64,000 nucleotides of DNA from Rariglobus sp. GTDB lineage: Bacteria; Verrucomicrobiota; Verrucomicrobiia; Opitutales; Opitutaceae. The DNA lies in contig JAQSWS010000007.1 of NCBI GenBank assembly GCA_029266495.1, positions 28,532 through 92,531 on the forward strand, given 5' to 3'. The position numbers and the translations under genes are program-made. Under the pieces are notes generated by a model. That model was not told the DNA's origin. It searched no databases and saw only the letters and a program-made list of their open reading frames with translations. This document shows positions 49,887 through 61,200 of the stretch, in pieces. Position 1 is the first letter of the stretch; the number at the start of each line of letters is the position of its first letter.

Positions 49887-51596
49887 ATGAAAACCACCCG
49901 TCGCCGCCTTGCATTGGTCATTGGTCATTCGTCATTGGTCATTTCATCGGCGGCGATCCTCGCCGCCGATGACGCCTCCCTCCGCCCCATCGCCTTTCAA
50001 AACGGCGTCAACCAGCAGTCGCTCGGCGCCGAGACCGCCGAACTCGCCCGCGCCATCGACGCCCTCATCGACGAACTCCAGCGCAACGGCTTCCCCGTCC
50101 AAAGCCTCGCGGGACTCTCCGAACTCGCCGCCCAGTTGAACGCCCTCGGCGGCACCGAGATGAGCGCGATCGCCAGCCGCCTCCGCAAGCTCGGCGAAAA
50201 CGCCCAGGCCGACCCGCGCGCCACCGCCACCGAAGCCTACCTCGCCCAGCAGGCGATCGAGACACGCCTCAAAAGCCTCGCCCGCCAGATCTCCATCCAG
50301 CGGTTGCGCGAAGAGGCCGCCCGCCGGCTCGAAACGCTCATCGCCCGCCAGCTTGCCACCCAGCGCGAGACCCGCGCCATCGCCGCCGCCAAAGCCGACG
50401 CCGAACGCCAGCGCATCCTCGAAAGCGACCAGACCGGCATCGGTGAAGACCTCTCCACCTTCTTCCAGACCGGCGAAAACCTCCTCGCCCGCCTCCGCGA
50501 AAACCCCGCGGCGCCCGCTCCCGCCGCCGGAGCCCCCGCAGCGCCCGCCGGCCCCACGTTTGCCGAACGCATCAACGGCGCCTACCTGACCACGCTCTCC
50601 ACCGAAGCCGTCGACCACCTGAAGGGCAAACGCTACCCGGACGCCTACGGCCGCCAGGAAGCCCTCCTGGCCGAACTCCGCAAAATCCTCCAAGGCATCC
50701 TCTCCAGCCTCCCCAAGGAACAGCGCCTCGCCAACGCCCTTCAACAGGTCTCCGCCCTCCGCCAGCAGGAGGAGGCCCGTGCGAAAACCGATACCGCCAC
50801 CCCCGAAAGCAAACAGGCCACCGCCGACCAGGCAAAAACCCTCGCCGACCAGGTCGCCGCCCTCAGCCCGGAAGCCGCCGCCGCCCTCAAGAAAGCCGCC
50901 GAGGAAGCCCTCAAGAAGGAGGAAACCACCGAAACGCCTCCCGAAGTCGCCAAAACCGACCCCAAGTCGGGCGACCCGTCAAAGGATCCCGGCAAATCGG
51001 AGTCCGACGACACCGCCAAAAAGGAGGATCCCAAGGGCGAGGATTCCAAGGCGGAGGACGCCGAAGCGATGGCGAAAGGTGAAGGTAAACCCGAAGCCAA
51101 GGACGAAAAGGGCCCCGAAAACAAAGACGGGACCCCGCCGCAACCCGGCCAGACGCCCGCCACCGAAGCCCTCGCCGCCGCCGAGGCCGCGCTTCAGAAG
51201 GCCCTCGCCCAGACCCAGCAGCAAAACAGCCAGGGCCAGCCCCAAAACCAGCAGGGTCAGCAGCAGGCGGGCACCCCGCCGCAGCCCGGACAGCAACAAC
51301 CCGGGCAGCAGCAGACTCCCCAGCAAGGCAAGAGTTCACCCACCTCCCAGATCGGCCAGATCGACGGAAAAGCCCCCGACCCGAACCAGAAGGACGGCAA
51401 CGTGCAAAGCGGCCTGGGCGACGCGCAGAACCAGATCGCCGGCCGCGGCCCCTCCAGCGATGATCCCGCCCAGGTCGTCGGCGCGCTCCGCCGCGAGGAA
51501 CGCGAAGCCTTCAACGCCCTGCAAGGCGAACGCTACCCCGCCGAATACTCCGCCTGGGTGCAGCAATACTGGCGCAACCTCGCCCGGGACCAATGA
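49887..51596 (+). CDS. Secreted coiled-coil, low-complexity protein
   Basis: The protein has 569 residues. The signal peptide (RRRLALVIGHSSLVISSAAI followed by LAADD) is largely encoded by a heptamer run. Residues about 40-320 are Ala/Glu/Arg/Leu-rich helices with heptad spacing. Residues about 320-500 are low complexity: Lys/Glu/Asp/Pro and then Gln/Pro-rich (QQNSQGQPQNQQGQQQ). A conserved-looking C-terminus (REEREAFNALQGERYPAEYS, WVQQYWRNLARDQ) ends it. It may be a periplasmic partner of the VWA proteins. It is 14 bp after the preceding gene. Confidence 0.65.
   Translation: MKTTRRRLALVIGHSSLVISSAAILAADDASLRPIAFQNGVNQQSLGAETAELARAIDALIDELQRNGFPVQSLAGLSELAAQLNALGGTEMSAIASRLRKLGENAQADPRATATEAYLAQQAIETRLKSLARQISIQRLREEAARRLETLIARQLATQRETRAIAAAKADAERQRILESDQTGIGEDLSTFFQTGENLLARLRENPAAPAPAAGAPAAPAGPTFAERINGAYLTTLSTEAVDHLKGKRYPDAYGRQEALLAELRKILQGILSSLPKEQRLANALQQVSALRQQEEARAKTDTATPESKQATADQAKTLADQVAALSPEAAAALKKAAEEALKKEETTETPPEVAKTDPKSGDPSKDPGKSESDDTAKKEDPKGEDSKAEDAEAMAKGEGKPEAKDEKGPENKDGTPPQPGQTPATEALAAAEAALQKALAQTQQQNSQGQPQNQQGQQQAGTPPQPGQQQPGQQQTPQQGKSSPTSQIGQIDGKAPDPNQKDGNVQSGLGDAQNQIAGRGPSSDDPAQVVGALRREEREAFNALQGERYPAEYSAWVQQYWRNLARDQ
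49916..49943 (+). repeat. GTCATT heptamer run (4 units) in a signal peptide
   Basis: GGTCATT, GGTCATT, CGTCATT, GGTCATT lie in frame in codons 10-19 of the coiled-coil protein and encode LVIGHSSLVI. Confidence 0.8.
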
Positions 51597-52423
51597 ACCA
51601 CGTATCCGGAATCTGGCGACGCCTCCGCATCCGCGGCGCCATCATCGGCTGCGCCCTGGTCATGGGTCATTCGTCAGTGGTCATTTCGTCCGCGGCGGCC
51701 GCCGCCCCGGACGACGCCTTCGGCCGCAGCGAACGCAAGGGCGCCACCCTCATCGGCATTTTCTACGACCTCAAGCAGACCCAGCAGCGCGAACCCATCC
51801 CCGAATTCGCCCGCCGCTACTGCCCCTACCTCGACGAGTTTCTCGTGTCCGGCTTCGACGAGGCGCTGCTCAACCGCTTCTTCCGGGCCGCCACCCCCCT
51901 CTACACCACCCAGTTCGCCATCCCCAACATGAACGCCAACGGCGCCCCCAAGGCGTTCGGCGTCGAAGGCGTGGTCAAACCCAGCTACTGGGTCGTGCAC
52001 TACAAGGGACAGGTCGCCCCGCCGGTCGATGGCACCTACCGCTTCGTCGGCAATTTTGACGACCTCCTGATCGTCGCGATCAACCGCAAGGTCATCCTGG
52101 ACGGCAGCCGCCCCGACACCCGCTTTCCCCGTCTCAACTGGAAGGAACCCGCCGACAAAGGCCCCAAGGTCGCCGCCAACGAAATCGCGGAATACGGGGA
52201 CTGGATCGACCTGAAGGCCGGCCAGCCCGTCGACCTCGACATCCTGATCGGCGAGCGTCCCGGCGGCCAGTTTCACGGCGTGATTCTTTACGAAAAGAAA
52301 GGCGAGACCTACCCCCGCAACGAACGCGGCCAGGCGATCCTCCCGCTGTTCCAGATCGCCGAAAATCAAATGAACAACCCGCGCTTCCTCACCGACCGCC
52401 CCGTGTGGACGTGCGTCGAATAA
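51593..52423 (+). CDS. Secreted PA14-like protein, last gene of the MoxR operon
   Basis: The protein has 276 residues. The N-terminus is basic and then hydrophobic (GAIIGCALVMGHSSVVISSA), with the heptamer run at 51658-51685 in it. After AAAAPDDAFGRSE it has GTYRFVGNFDDLLIVAINRK and WIDLKAGQPVDLDILIGERP, the pattern of a PA14-type beta-barrel. It overlaps the preceding gene by 4 bp (ATGA). It probably binds glycans or the cell surface; its role in the MoxR complex is unknown. Confidence 0.65.
   Translation: MNHVSGIWRRLRIRGAIIGCALVMGHSSVVISSAAAAAPDDAFGRSERKGATLIGIFYDLKQTQQREPIPEFARRYCPYLDEFLVSGFDEALLNRFFRAATPLYTTQFAIPNMNANGAPKAFGVEGVVKPSYWVVHYKGQVAPPVDGTYRFVGNFDDLLIVAINRKVILDGSRPDTRFPRLNWKEPADKGPKVAANEIAEYGDWIDLKAGQPVDLDILIGERPGGQFHGVILYEKKGETYPRNERGQAILPLFQIAENQMNNPRFLTDRPVWTCVE
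51658..51685 (+). repeat. GTCATT heptamer run (4 degenerate units) in a signal peptide
   Basis: GGTCATG, GGTCATT, CGTCAGT, GGTCATT are in tandem in the 5' part of the PA14-like gene and encode VMGHSSVVI. It is the most degenerate copy. Confidence 0.7.
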
Positions 52424-52522
52424 CCCGTTAATTTCCGGGAATGGGGTCCTGCCGCCACCCCATTGGCTCGGCCCGACCCTCATCAGGTGCGCATTCCGCC
52501 GGTCATCCGGCCAACGACCGGA

Positions 52523-53724
52523 TTAAGAATCGTATCGGAACTGGCCGTTGACTTCGCCGGCATAGGCGAGGTGCAAGGAAAGGCCGCGGGACAGCTGGGC
52601 TTGGACCCCGCTTCCGAAGGTGAGGCTATCGCGGTTGATGGACTCGCCCTGGATCGCGAAAAGATCTCCAGCGCCGGAAGCGAAACGAGCGGAAACGGCA
52701 CCCGCGGAGCCGCCAAGCGTGGTTCGAACGGAGTGAGTGCCTTGACTCTACCGGCTCAATGGGGCCCGTGATCCCGACTCGATGTAGTCATCAACTCTCA
52801 AATGCAGATAGCTCAGGTTGACGGAAGGGGTGAGCGTCCAAGCGCGAGCCTTGGAGTCATGGCCGTAGGGTGAGCGCTGCGTCCCACTCGGCCCCATGAG
52901 TGGTGCTGAGCGCCGATCCACCGAGAGCCACCCTCTTGGCATCATAAGAGTGAAAAGCTCCCCTAGGTTGGTGGCCGACCAGTCACCGCGGTGATTCTCC
53001 CACGTGCTGTAGGAAAGAAGACGTATGGGGTCGTCGTTATCCGGGAATCGGAGTGGTCGAAACCGGTGCGCGTATGGTCAATAGCCTGCGGCGAGGCCGC
53101 ACCCGCCCCTTGGACCCCAACATCCAAATTGCCTGAATTCGTCCATGTGGACCCGGCACCGCTTACCGCCACCGACCCCGCAGAACCAAGAGCCTCTCCG
53201 ATGGAGGCGTAGAACTCATTACTCACGCGGCTGCCACCCAAAATCGTCAGTGCACCGTCCCCGCCACGTCCAATATACAAAATGCTTGAGCTCGTCCAAG
53301 CAGAGCCCTCGCCACTCACTTCCACAGTTCCCACCGAGCCGGACTGGGCCGGGCCATCGAATGCCTGCACATTCAAGTCGTGCGACGAGGTCCAAGTGGA
53401 GCCAACGCCACTCACAGTGGCGGTTTCCATTGAACCAATCAGCGCGCCTCGATCAGTTATTCTACCACCATCGACGATCATTAACGCACTGGCTACGAGA
53501 TCGCCGCCAACAACCACCGAATAAGCGTCCTGAACAACCCCGCTCGTAACGGTAGCCGTGCCGCCATTGTCGATGAACGCACTAGTGCCAGAGATGGGAA
53601 CGCCATTGTTCCAGTGAAGGTCGTTCCAATGGCCAGAAGAAACTGCCCAAGCAGTTCCAGACAGGATAGCGGCGGAGACGTGCCACGGCAGCAGGAGACC
53701 GAAGCCCATGGCAATAAGCGCCAT
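52523..53724 (-). pseudogene. Decayed autotransporter with PEP-CTERM-type repeats
   Basis: The first 253 codons (53724 to 52963) encode a signal peptide (MGFGLLLPWHVSAAILSGTA) and repeats with GSTWTSSHDLNV, GSAWTSSSILYIG and GSTWTNSGNLDVG, like the T5SS/PEP-CTERM-associated repeats. The frame then breaks. In another frame AWTLTPSVNLSYLHLRVDDY continues to a TAG at 52748-52750, and beyond this stop the same frame reads RTTLGGSAGAVSARFASGAG, QGESINRDSLTFGSGVQAQL and LAYAGEVNGQFRYDS with a TAA at 52523-52525. This is an autotransporter beta-barrel end. The middle of the gene is missing and there is an in-frame stop and a frameshift, so it is non-functional. Confidence 0.65.
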
Positions 53725-54072
53725 CGTGCGGACTCGCCGCGCAGCATTCTTCGACGTTCAAAAGTGTAGGGGCTGTCATTCATATTAAAAATGAGCTTGT
53801 TCAGGATCATCGCTGGACCGGCAGTCGCCACGCATACAAGCAACAAAACCTTATTTCCGTCACATGTTCTAGTGAGTAAGCCCCATTCAACCGAATACAG
53901 TTGAACGCTTACTTCCGAACAAACGCATCACAAGAACCATCTCGCCAGCTCCGCAGAACCGGCCGTCAGAAATAACAAAAATCCGCAGCCCCTGCTCTAT
54001 CCGCCGCTTGCTCCTCCGATAAAATCAGCAAAACTCCTTTCATCGCTAGATTCCAATGTCGATTTTCATTTT
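53725..54072. other. Gene-free interval before the DUF4291 gene
   Basis: The sequence becomes AT-richer here. No ORF or known RNA is visible. It should carry the promoter of the DUF4291 gene. The change in composition marks the left end of the less GC-rich region. Confidence 0.4.
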
Positions 54073-54672
54073 ATGCGTGAGCACGTGATCAGAGCAGCAT
54101 TTACCGACACAACGGTTCGAGTATATCAAGCCTACACTCCAGATATTGCTCTCCCTGCATTAAAGGCAGGTCGATTTGTGCCGCCATTCAAAATGAGCCG
54201 TATGACGTGGATAAAGCCATCCTTCAACTGGATGATGTATCGCTCGGGCTTTGCGAAAAAGCCGGGGCAAGAAGTCGTTCTTGGCATTGACATTACGAGA
54301 GCAGGATTCGATTGGGCGCTGGACCATGCAGTGCTCTGTAATTTCAATGAGCGAGTGCACGGTTCACATGAATACTGGAAGCACTCAATGGCAACGAAGT
54401 GCGTTCGTGTTCAATGGGATCCCGAACGCGATTGGCGGCTAAACCCCATTGCAGGTGCGCGAACCATTCAGATTGGGTTGTCCGGCCAGGCCATGCAGCA
54501 TTATGTGAGCGAGTGGATCGTCAACATCGAAGACATAACATGTATAACTCGAATACTGGCAGATGCAGTGGCCACTGGGATTCATCCTCAAAATACTCCT
54601 GACTCGCTCGAACGCCCGTATCCTGTTAGCTCTAGATACAGCCACATTTTGGCTGAAGATGAGCAATGCTAA
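54073..54672 (+). CDS. DUF4291 domain protein
   Basis: The protein has 199 residues. It follows the DUF4291 pattern closely: VRVYQAYTPDIALPALKAGR, FVPPFKMSRMTWIKPSFNWM, MYRSGFAKKPGQEVVLGIDI, CVRVQWDPERDWRLNP and SIQIGLSG-like IQIGLSGQAMQHYVSEWI. The family is soluble and has no assigned function. The C-terminal about 30 residues are not part of the usual domain. GC content is lower than in the left part of the window, suggesting transfer. Confidence 0.85.
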   Translation: MREHVIRAAFTDTTVRVYQAYTPDIALPALKAGRFVPPFKMSRMTWIKPSFNWMMYRSGFAKKPGQEVVLGIDITRAGFDWALDHAVLCNFNERVHGSHEYWKHSMATKCVRVQWDPERDWRLNPIAGARTIQIGLSGQAMQHYVSEWIVNIEDITCITRILADAVATGIHPQNTPDSLERPYPVSSRYSHILAEDEQC

Positions 54673-54750
54673 CCACATTATACAGTGCAGGGCTCCTGCG
54701 ACGCGAAGGCCAGATATAAGCGAGTTAAGTAAAAGATCTTATTTGCATGC

Positions 54751-55254
54751 CTAAGTCTTCCGCCGGCTAAGTTGTCGCTGCGCTTCGTTTCGTAGAAGGG
54801 GGATGGCGTTCGTCTCGGCCAGCTGCCGCAGCCGGCCTTCCGCTTTTATACCATCAAGATTCCCAAGCGCCCAAATGGCTTTTACCGCAAGCGCACGACT
54901 CTTGTCGAACGTGAGGTAAGGAGGTATCCATTGCGTCGCATGGAAGAGTGCATCCACGGTCTTCAAACTCCTTAAGCTGCTAAGTGCACCGACGACATCT
55001 TCGTGACGCTCGTGCCAATCCTCCGCTGCTAAACGGGAGAGAGATGGAATATGTTCATCCTTAAAACCGAATGTGAAACCGACCAGCAACGCCATCTCAA
55101 CGTCGACACCGTTTCGCGAGGCGATGGCCTCATCAAGGAGTTCGCCTGCAAGCGCAACCCCATCATTGGAGTTTCTGAAGAGATTTAGGAACTCTTCTGG
55201 CGAGATGTCTTCATGCGCGAGCCGTAAAATTAGCTCCTGTTCATAAGTTGTCAT
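54751..55254 (-). CDS. Candidate immunity protein (HEAT-like, 167 residues)
   Basis: The protein has 167 residues, acidic and all-helical in appearance: YEQELILRLAHEDISPEEFL, GELLDEAIASRNGVDVEMAL, LSRLAAEDWHERHEDVVGAL and IWALGNLDGIKAEGRLRQLA, resembling HEAT/ARM repeats. Its ATG overlaps the stop of the RHS gene by 4 bp. Small genes directly behind polymorphic RHS toxins usually encode the matching immunity protein. Assignment is by position and fold appearance, not by family recognition. Confidence 0.55.
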   Translation of the reverse strand: MTTYEQELILRLAHEDISPEEFLNLFRNSNDGVALAGELLDEAIASRNGVDVEMALLVGFTFGFKDEHIPSLSRLAAEDWHERHEDVVGALSSLRSLKTVDALFHATQWIPPYLTFDKSRALAVKAIWALGNLDGIKAEGRLRQLAETNAIPLLRNEAQRQLSRRKT

Positions 55255-58200
55255 CGCGGCATAGCACTGAAATTTATGATATTATCATTGAATGTGTTGA
55301 GTCCAGAACCTTGACCGAGGCCGATGTTAACTTGGCCATCCTCCGCCTTAAAATAGGCATTGGTCGTTGCCCAGTTCTCGACTGACTGAACGAGCGGCAA
55401 AACACCGAGCGTCTGCCCCACAAGCCTTGAACTATCCCGAACACCAATGGTTTGTAGCGCAGCGGTCGTTCCTCCATTCACATTGAACTCCACCAGAACT
55501 CCCGTATAGCCTGCGGCAAAAGACCTCGTCGGGGAGATAAAGGTTTCATGGGTGGCAGGGAGCCTGCCCGTGGACACAAGTGCACCGTAATGCTCATCAC
55601 TCATCGTTCGATAATACTTTTCGGTCGGCGTCTCTCCCGGTTGGCGAATATTAATCCATACTGGTTCGGCCGGTCTATCACGCAAATATGGATCAACACT
55701 ATGGGTAGGTGATCCCCATTGTTTTTGTGGTTCCGCTACTAGAGGTATTTCCGCACGCGGGGTAGAAGGCCTAAGAGCGGTTTTCCCTTCCGCTAGATCA
55801 ACCATAGCAGGGGCAAGATTGACGGGCAACGATTCAACCAGTGCTTGAGTAACTTTCGTTTCTTCGTATGCACCCATTTTCTGAAATGGCGACCCATACT
55901 CTCGAACATTCGCTGCCGCCATCCGATGAATTTCCTCTGGTGTGAAAGCTCGAGGATTCGAGGGTGATAAGAATCCAGCCAACATTGCGTTAATGAAAGC
56001 ATCCGCAACCTTCGCGGTGGTCTGCCCTGCAGCTTTTCCAAAACGTCCATCCGGATCCATGAAGTTGATCGGATCATTAAACGCATAATCGTATAATGAC
56101 ATGCTCGCGGCGTGACCCGCTGGGTCCGGAGAAAGGAACCGCCCGCTGATCGGCTCGTAGTAGCGAGCACCCAGATAATACAACCCGGTCGCGTCGATTC
56201 GGTGGCCACGCCAAACCGTGGCGCTGGTCAGCTGCAGTGTCATGCCTGCAGTCTCTGCCAAACCGAGTGTCTTGCTCACCTGCCCCGGCAAAGGGCCATA
56301 GCCGCTCACTTGCGTGCTCGTCCACGTCAGCATCGCAGCGCCAGAAGCACCTGCAATGGAAGCAACGCCGTGACCCCACGTGTCGCTGATCACCGCGTTG
56401 ATCTGGTGGTCGGATTCGCGAATGGCTGCTTCCAATCCACCGATGCCCTGCAGGCTGCCATAACCCCCGTTAAGGTCGGGGCCATATATCTTCCAAAAGG
56501 TCTCTCCGGGATTAGAGGCCGAGCCGATGTTCACCGCCAGTTCCAGAAACTCGACCTGTGGATCATAGAGGGATTTCTCGGTTACCCGCGTTCCCGCGAC
56601 TACCGCACCGATCTCTGTGAGGGAGTCGCTGCGGGTTTCAATGCGGCGCCCGCCTGCATCATAGATGGCAGTCCAGAGTCGGCCTGGCTGCCCGTCGCCA
56701 AAGTCTTCGATCGAGAGCAATCGGCCCAACACATCCCAAGTCAGGCTCTGGTTGCGCCCGCTTGTCCACGCGCGTTGGCTTGCATAGCCAGATGCGTCGT
56801 AATCGGTGTAAATGCGATCAGCCGCGTCCGCGGTAACCTGAAACCGGCTTACCGCGGCGGCGCTGACCATCGAGCCGTCCCGCTTGACCGCACGCGCTTG
56901 CAGTTCGTAGGAGCCATTCGGCAGGTCCAGTGCGACTTCCCAGCGGCCATCCGCACTGTCCGGGTTAAACTGCACGCCTTGAACCGGAGCGGTCTTGCCG
57001 GTGGCAAGGTTTCGAAGATCGAGCCGCACCGTGCCCGCACCGACCGCAACCCCGTGCGCGGTGGTCGATCCCGGGACCGTCGTGTTTTCCTGAACAATGC
57101 GAGCCAGCGGATCGAGTCCACCCGAGGCCACTTGCCAACGGTTGCTCGTCGCGCCTGAAGCAATCGCCTCGGTGCGCACGCCCAACCCATCCTGATCGTA
57201 ACGATACGCGATGCTCGCGGTCTGCCCCACGGTCGGAGCATACGTTTCCTCCACCAAGTGACCGCGCACATTATAGGTGTAGGTGCTCGCCAAGTCCCAA
57301 GAACCGGAACGCACCGCATTATACGTGCTCAAGCGTCCGTCTTCCCGCCAACTGAGCGCTTCTTGAAAGAAAGGGGCCGTTAGGCTGGGTATCGCCGAGG
57401 TGGTGGTCTCCGTCGTCAGAATCCGCCCCTGCCGGTCGCGGGACTTAATCGTTTGCGTGCGCCACGGATTGACGCGCGAAGTCAACTGGCCCGAGCGATC
57501 ATAATTGAAGACGAAGCGCTGATTGGAGCCCGTCATGGCTTCCGTGACGGCGGTGAGGAGTCCATCCGCGCGCTGCTCGTAAGCGAAACGTTGAGCTGGC
57601 GTAGCCCCCATATCTCCATCCAAACGGTGTCGACGGCCGACACTGTTCCAATGCTGGTCCACCGTGCTCCGGATCACATTATCAACAAAAACCTGCTCGC
57701 GGGTGACCTGACCATAGCCGTCGAATTGACGGCTGACCTTCGTGGTGGCCAGTGAGGTGTCGGCATACGATTGAACATGCTCCATGAGGTGACCTCGGTG
57801 GTTATAACCATAGCCTAGGGTCAGGCCAAACAACGCCGGGTCACCCGATGCCATCGTAACGGACATGGGGCGACGGAAAGCGTCATAAGCCACCGTCGTG
57901 GAGGTGACCCCGCGCAGCAGATCGACGTGTTCTCGAGGCAAGCCGGTAAAATCGCCCGAATGATAATAAGTGCGACTGAACTGCCGGGACGGCACTTGAT
58001 CGGCGCCCCGAAGCTCCTCAGTGATCGGTCGGCCGCTGGAATCAAAAGTGGCGCTCCAAGTCAGGCCGGCGGGCATGGCCCTCTTGATGAGATTGCCCAA
58101 GCTATCGTAGGCAAACGTGGTCTCGGCTCCGTCAGGCAGGCGGGTGCTCTTTACGCGATTGAACCCATCGAAGGTCATCAACGTGGATTGGCGACGTGCA

Positions 58201-61200
58201 TCGATTGATTCCACCAAGTTCCCAGCCAGGTCGTATACGCTTCTCGTGACGTCGAAGGCGCTGTCGGAGCGGTAGAGATGAGTGAGAACGGGTCGCCCCA
58301 AGGTGTCCGTAAAGGTTCGGACCTTTGAATGGGCTTCGGGTGCGCTCGGATCACCCCGGGTGACGGTCACGCTCTGATGGTCGGCGCTGTAGGCGTAGGT
58401 AACGACGCTGATCGGAGTAGCTGCCGCGACAGAGGCCTTCACCTCGGCACGAACCGAACGTCCGAGCCCGTCACGCTGGGTGCGCGTAACCTCCCCGAGC
58501 GCGTTGGTCACGGTATCAGTGAGCGCGACAAGGTCATACGCATACGTGGAGACCTGCTGCTGCGACTGCGGAGTGGCGCCGGGACCGGTGACCACCAAGG
58601 GACGTCCCATGCCATCGTAGCTGGTTGTCGCCGTGTAGCCGTCCACGTCGGTTGCAGAGACAAGATTACCTCGCCGGTCGTAGGTGCGCGACTCCGTGGT
58701 GATCAGCGCGCCAGTGCTACCCGCCGGGCTGCCGGTCGCCGGAGGGCCATAAAACCTTCGTGTAACCGTCCGCGCGACATCGTCGTAGGAGGTGATCCAC
58801 TTGGATCGGTTCGGCAAAATCTCCTCTTTAATGCGACCATCGAGGGTATAGCGCCACTCCAGGACGGTTCCATCGGGGTTTTCCTGCCGTGACGGCTGCC
58901 CCATGACCGTATAATAATAGGTGGTCACCCCGCCGGCCCCATTTATAAAACGTGAAACCTTGCCACCCGGCTCGTAGAAAAACTCTTCTATCTTGAGCAG
59001 CAAATTTGTCTTCGCCTCACGATACTCCTTGCGAGTGAGCTGCCCAATCGCATCGAAGGTTTGCGCGATGTAGTTCCCGTTAGGATCGATCTGTTTGATC
59101 ACATTGTCGAAGGCATCGTATTCGTATTCGATCACGGCCTTTCCGGCTACTTCATTCTCGTCGCCCACGGCCTCAACTCCGGAGCCATCGGCTTTGGCCT
59201 GTGAACGCCAGAACACGTCGGCAATTCGGCGACCATGTGCGTCATAATGATGGAATGTATAATCCTCCGGTCCGGTGCGCGGACCGTCTTCCCAAGAAAC
59301 CTCTCCATTTGAATTGTAGTAGGTTGTCGTCGACGAAAGCAGCGCACCGGCGACGTCATACACGGCCCCACGAATTGGGCGTCCCATCGCGTCATACTCG
59401 TAGCTCTTCTTACGCCCCCCGGCATCGACCTCCTCCACAAGCTCACCTCGGTAGTTGTAGTGATAGCGAGACACTGCATCCGCGACGTTCGAGCTCATCG
59501 CAGGCGTGCCAATCAGCCCTGCTTGACTGAACTGAGTCTGCTTGGTTATGAAGCCACGTGCATCATATTCAAGCCGGGCGTGGGCGGCATCCGGAGAACC
59601 AGCGGCGTAGACTTTGGCTTGAAGCAGGCCCTTGGCCTGCTGAGCACCACTTCCCGCGTTTGTATAACTTAGGAGAGCTTGAGAGATTTCGGTGGATCCT
59701 ATCAGCTGGGAAACGCGTGCAGGCCGGTAAGAATAGGTGGAATCGTAGACGATTGCCTGAACAGAGGGAACCAATCCCGAAACAGTTTCCACCTCGCGCT
59801 CAACTGTCAGAGGCAGATTGGTCGTGTTAGTATAGGTAGAGCGCACCGTCTGAGTTTCCGCCACGCTGCCGTCACCCGTGATGTCGCCGGTTTGTTTTTG
59901 CAGGATCAGGTTACCGCGGGCATCATACCAATAATGTGTTACCAAACCGCGCTTATCTACCGTGCGTTTAAGACTGCGATCATAGCCACCCGGGGCACCA
60001 TCGGCGGGGATGGTCGTGAGCACCGGAAGCACGAAGCCGCTATAGTCAGCGGGATCTCGATTTGGATCTGGATACCCCGTGCGTCCGTCATACCACTCCT
60101 GCTCAGTCACCTGCCCAAGGGGATCAGTGATCGACGTGATTAATCCGTCAGTGTATTCGTAAAACAAGCAGTTGGTGTCGCGCGAAGGATTGTTTGATGG
60201 AGTGTTAAACGCATCATAAATACGCGTCCAGCCGGTCTTGGGTGCGGTGTCTGACTCGGGATGCGAATATACATAGGTGGCGTTTCGGATTAACTCCAAA
60301 CCTCTCCCGATCGTCGCCCGCTGTTCAACAACCCGATTCCGGGTATCGTAATCATTCTCAAGCGTGCGCCCTTCCGGCTTCAGCACGCGTGTTATCAGGT
60401 GCATCGAGTAGGTGGGCACCGGAACAGTCGATTTGGGGTTCTTTAGGTCCACAGTGCTATGCTTGTAGCTGTAGCGATAAACCGAGCCGTCCGCACGTGT
60501 TACCGAAATCAAATCACCGAAATCATCATATTGATAGACTAAGCGGCGGCCGTCGTTCGCCGAAGCTGCGATAATCTGGCCGGGCGAATTGTATTCGAAC
60601 AAAATAAAACTGCCATTACTGCTAACAATCTTCGTCAGCTGACCATAATCCCAGCGATTAACGTCCACCCCTAATTTAAACGTCAGGTAATTCCCTTGCG
60701 CGTCGGTCCACTTATATAAGTATGGACGTTTACGGGGGATCTTTTTTCCGGCAGGACCAACTGGAAACTCCCTCTCGTAATACTCACGGATCGAACCATC
60801 GGAACCATAGACAGTGTAGCGGTTCCTCTGGGGGGGGTTTACAGACTCCCACGGATCACGAGTCGTGGTATTATTAACCATCTCAACTCGCTGGGACCGC
60901 AGGTTTGCCGTAGAGCCCACACCGGCCATTGTCGAATTGGAAAAGTGTTTATTGATATCACTTCCATCCAACAAAGGCCGTGACGCACGCCACACGTTGA
61001 CGGACGGCTCTTTTACATAGCCCACGACCGTGCCGTCCATCTCCGCGGCAGAGATGATACTATTTTTACCTGACTGCACCACAAGATGAGGCACCGTGTT
61101 TAACTTCCATCCATACCCAAATACACCAAACCCGTCATTCATGCTACTATATGTCCGCCGGACTTGGATTGGAAGCGGCCCCGCCAAGCCAAGATCGACC

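Noticed and set aside
56112-57158. Plus-strand frame opposite the RHS gene
   Set aside because: No motif; the RHS frame with YD repeats is clearly real.
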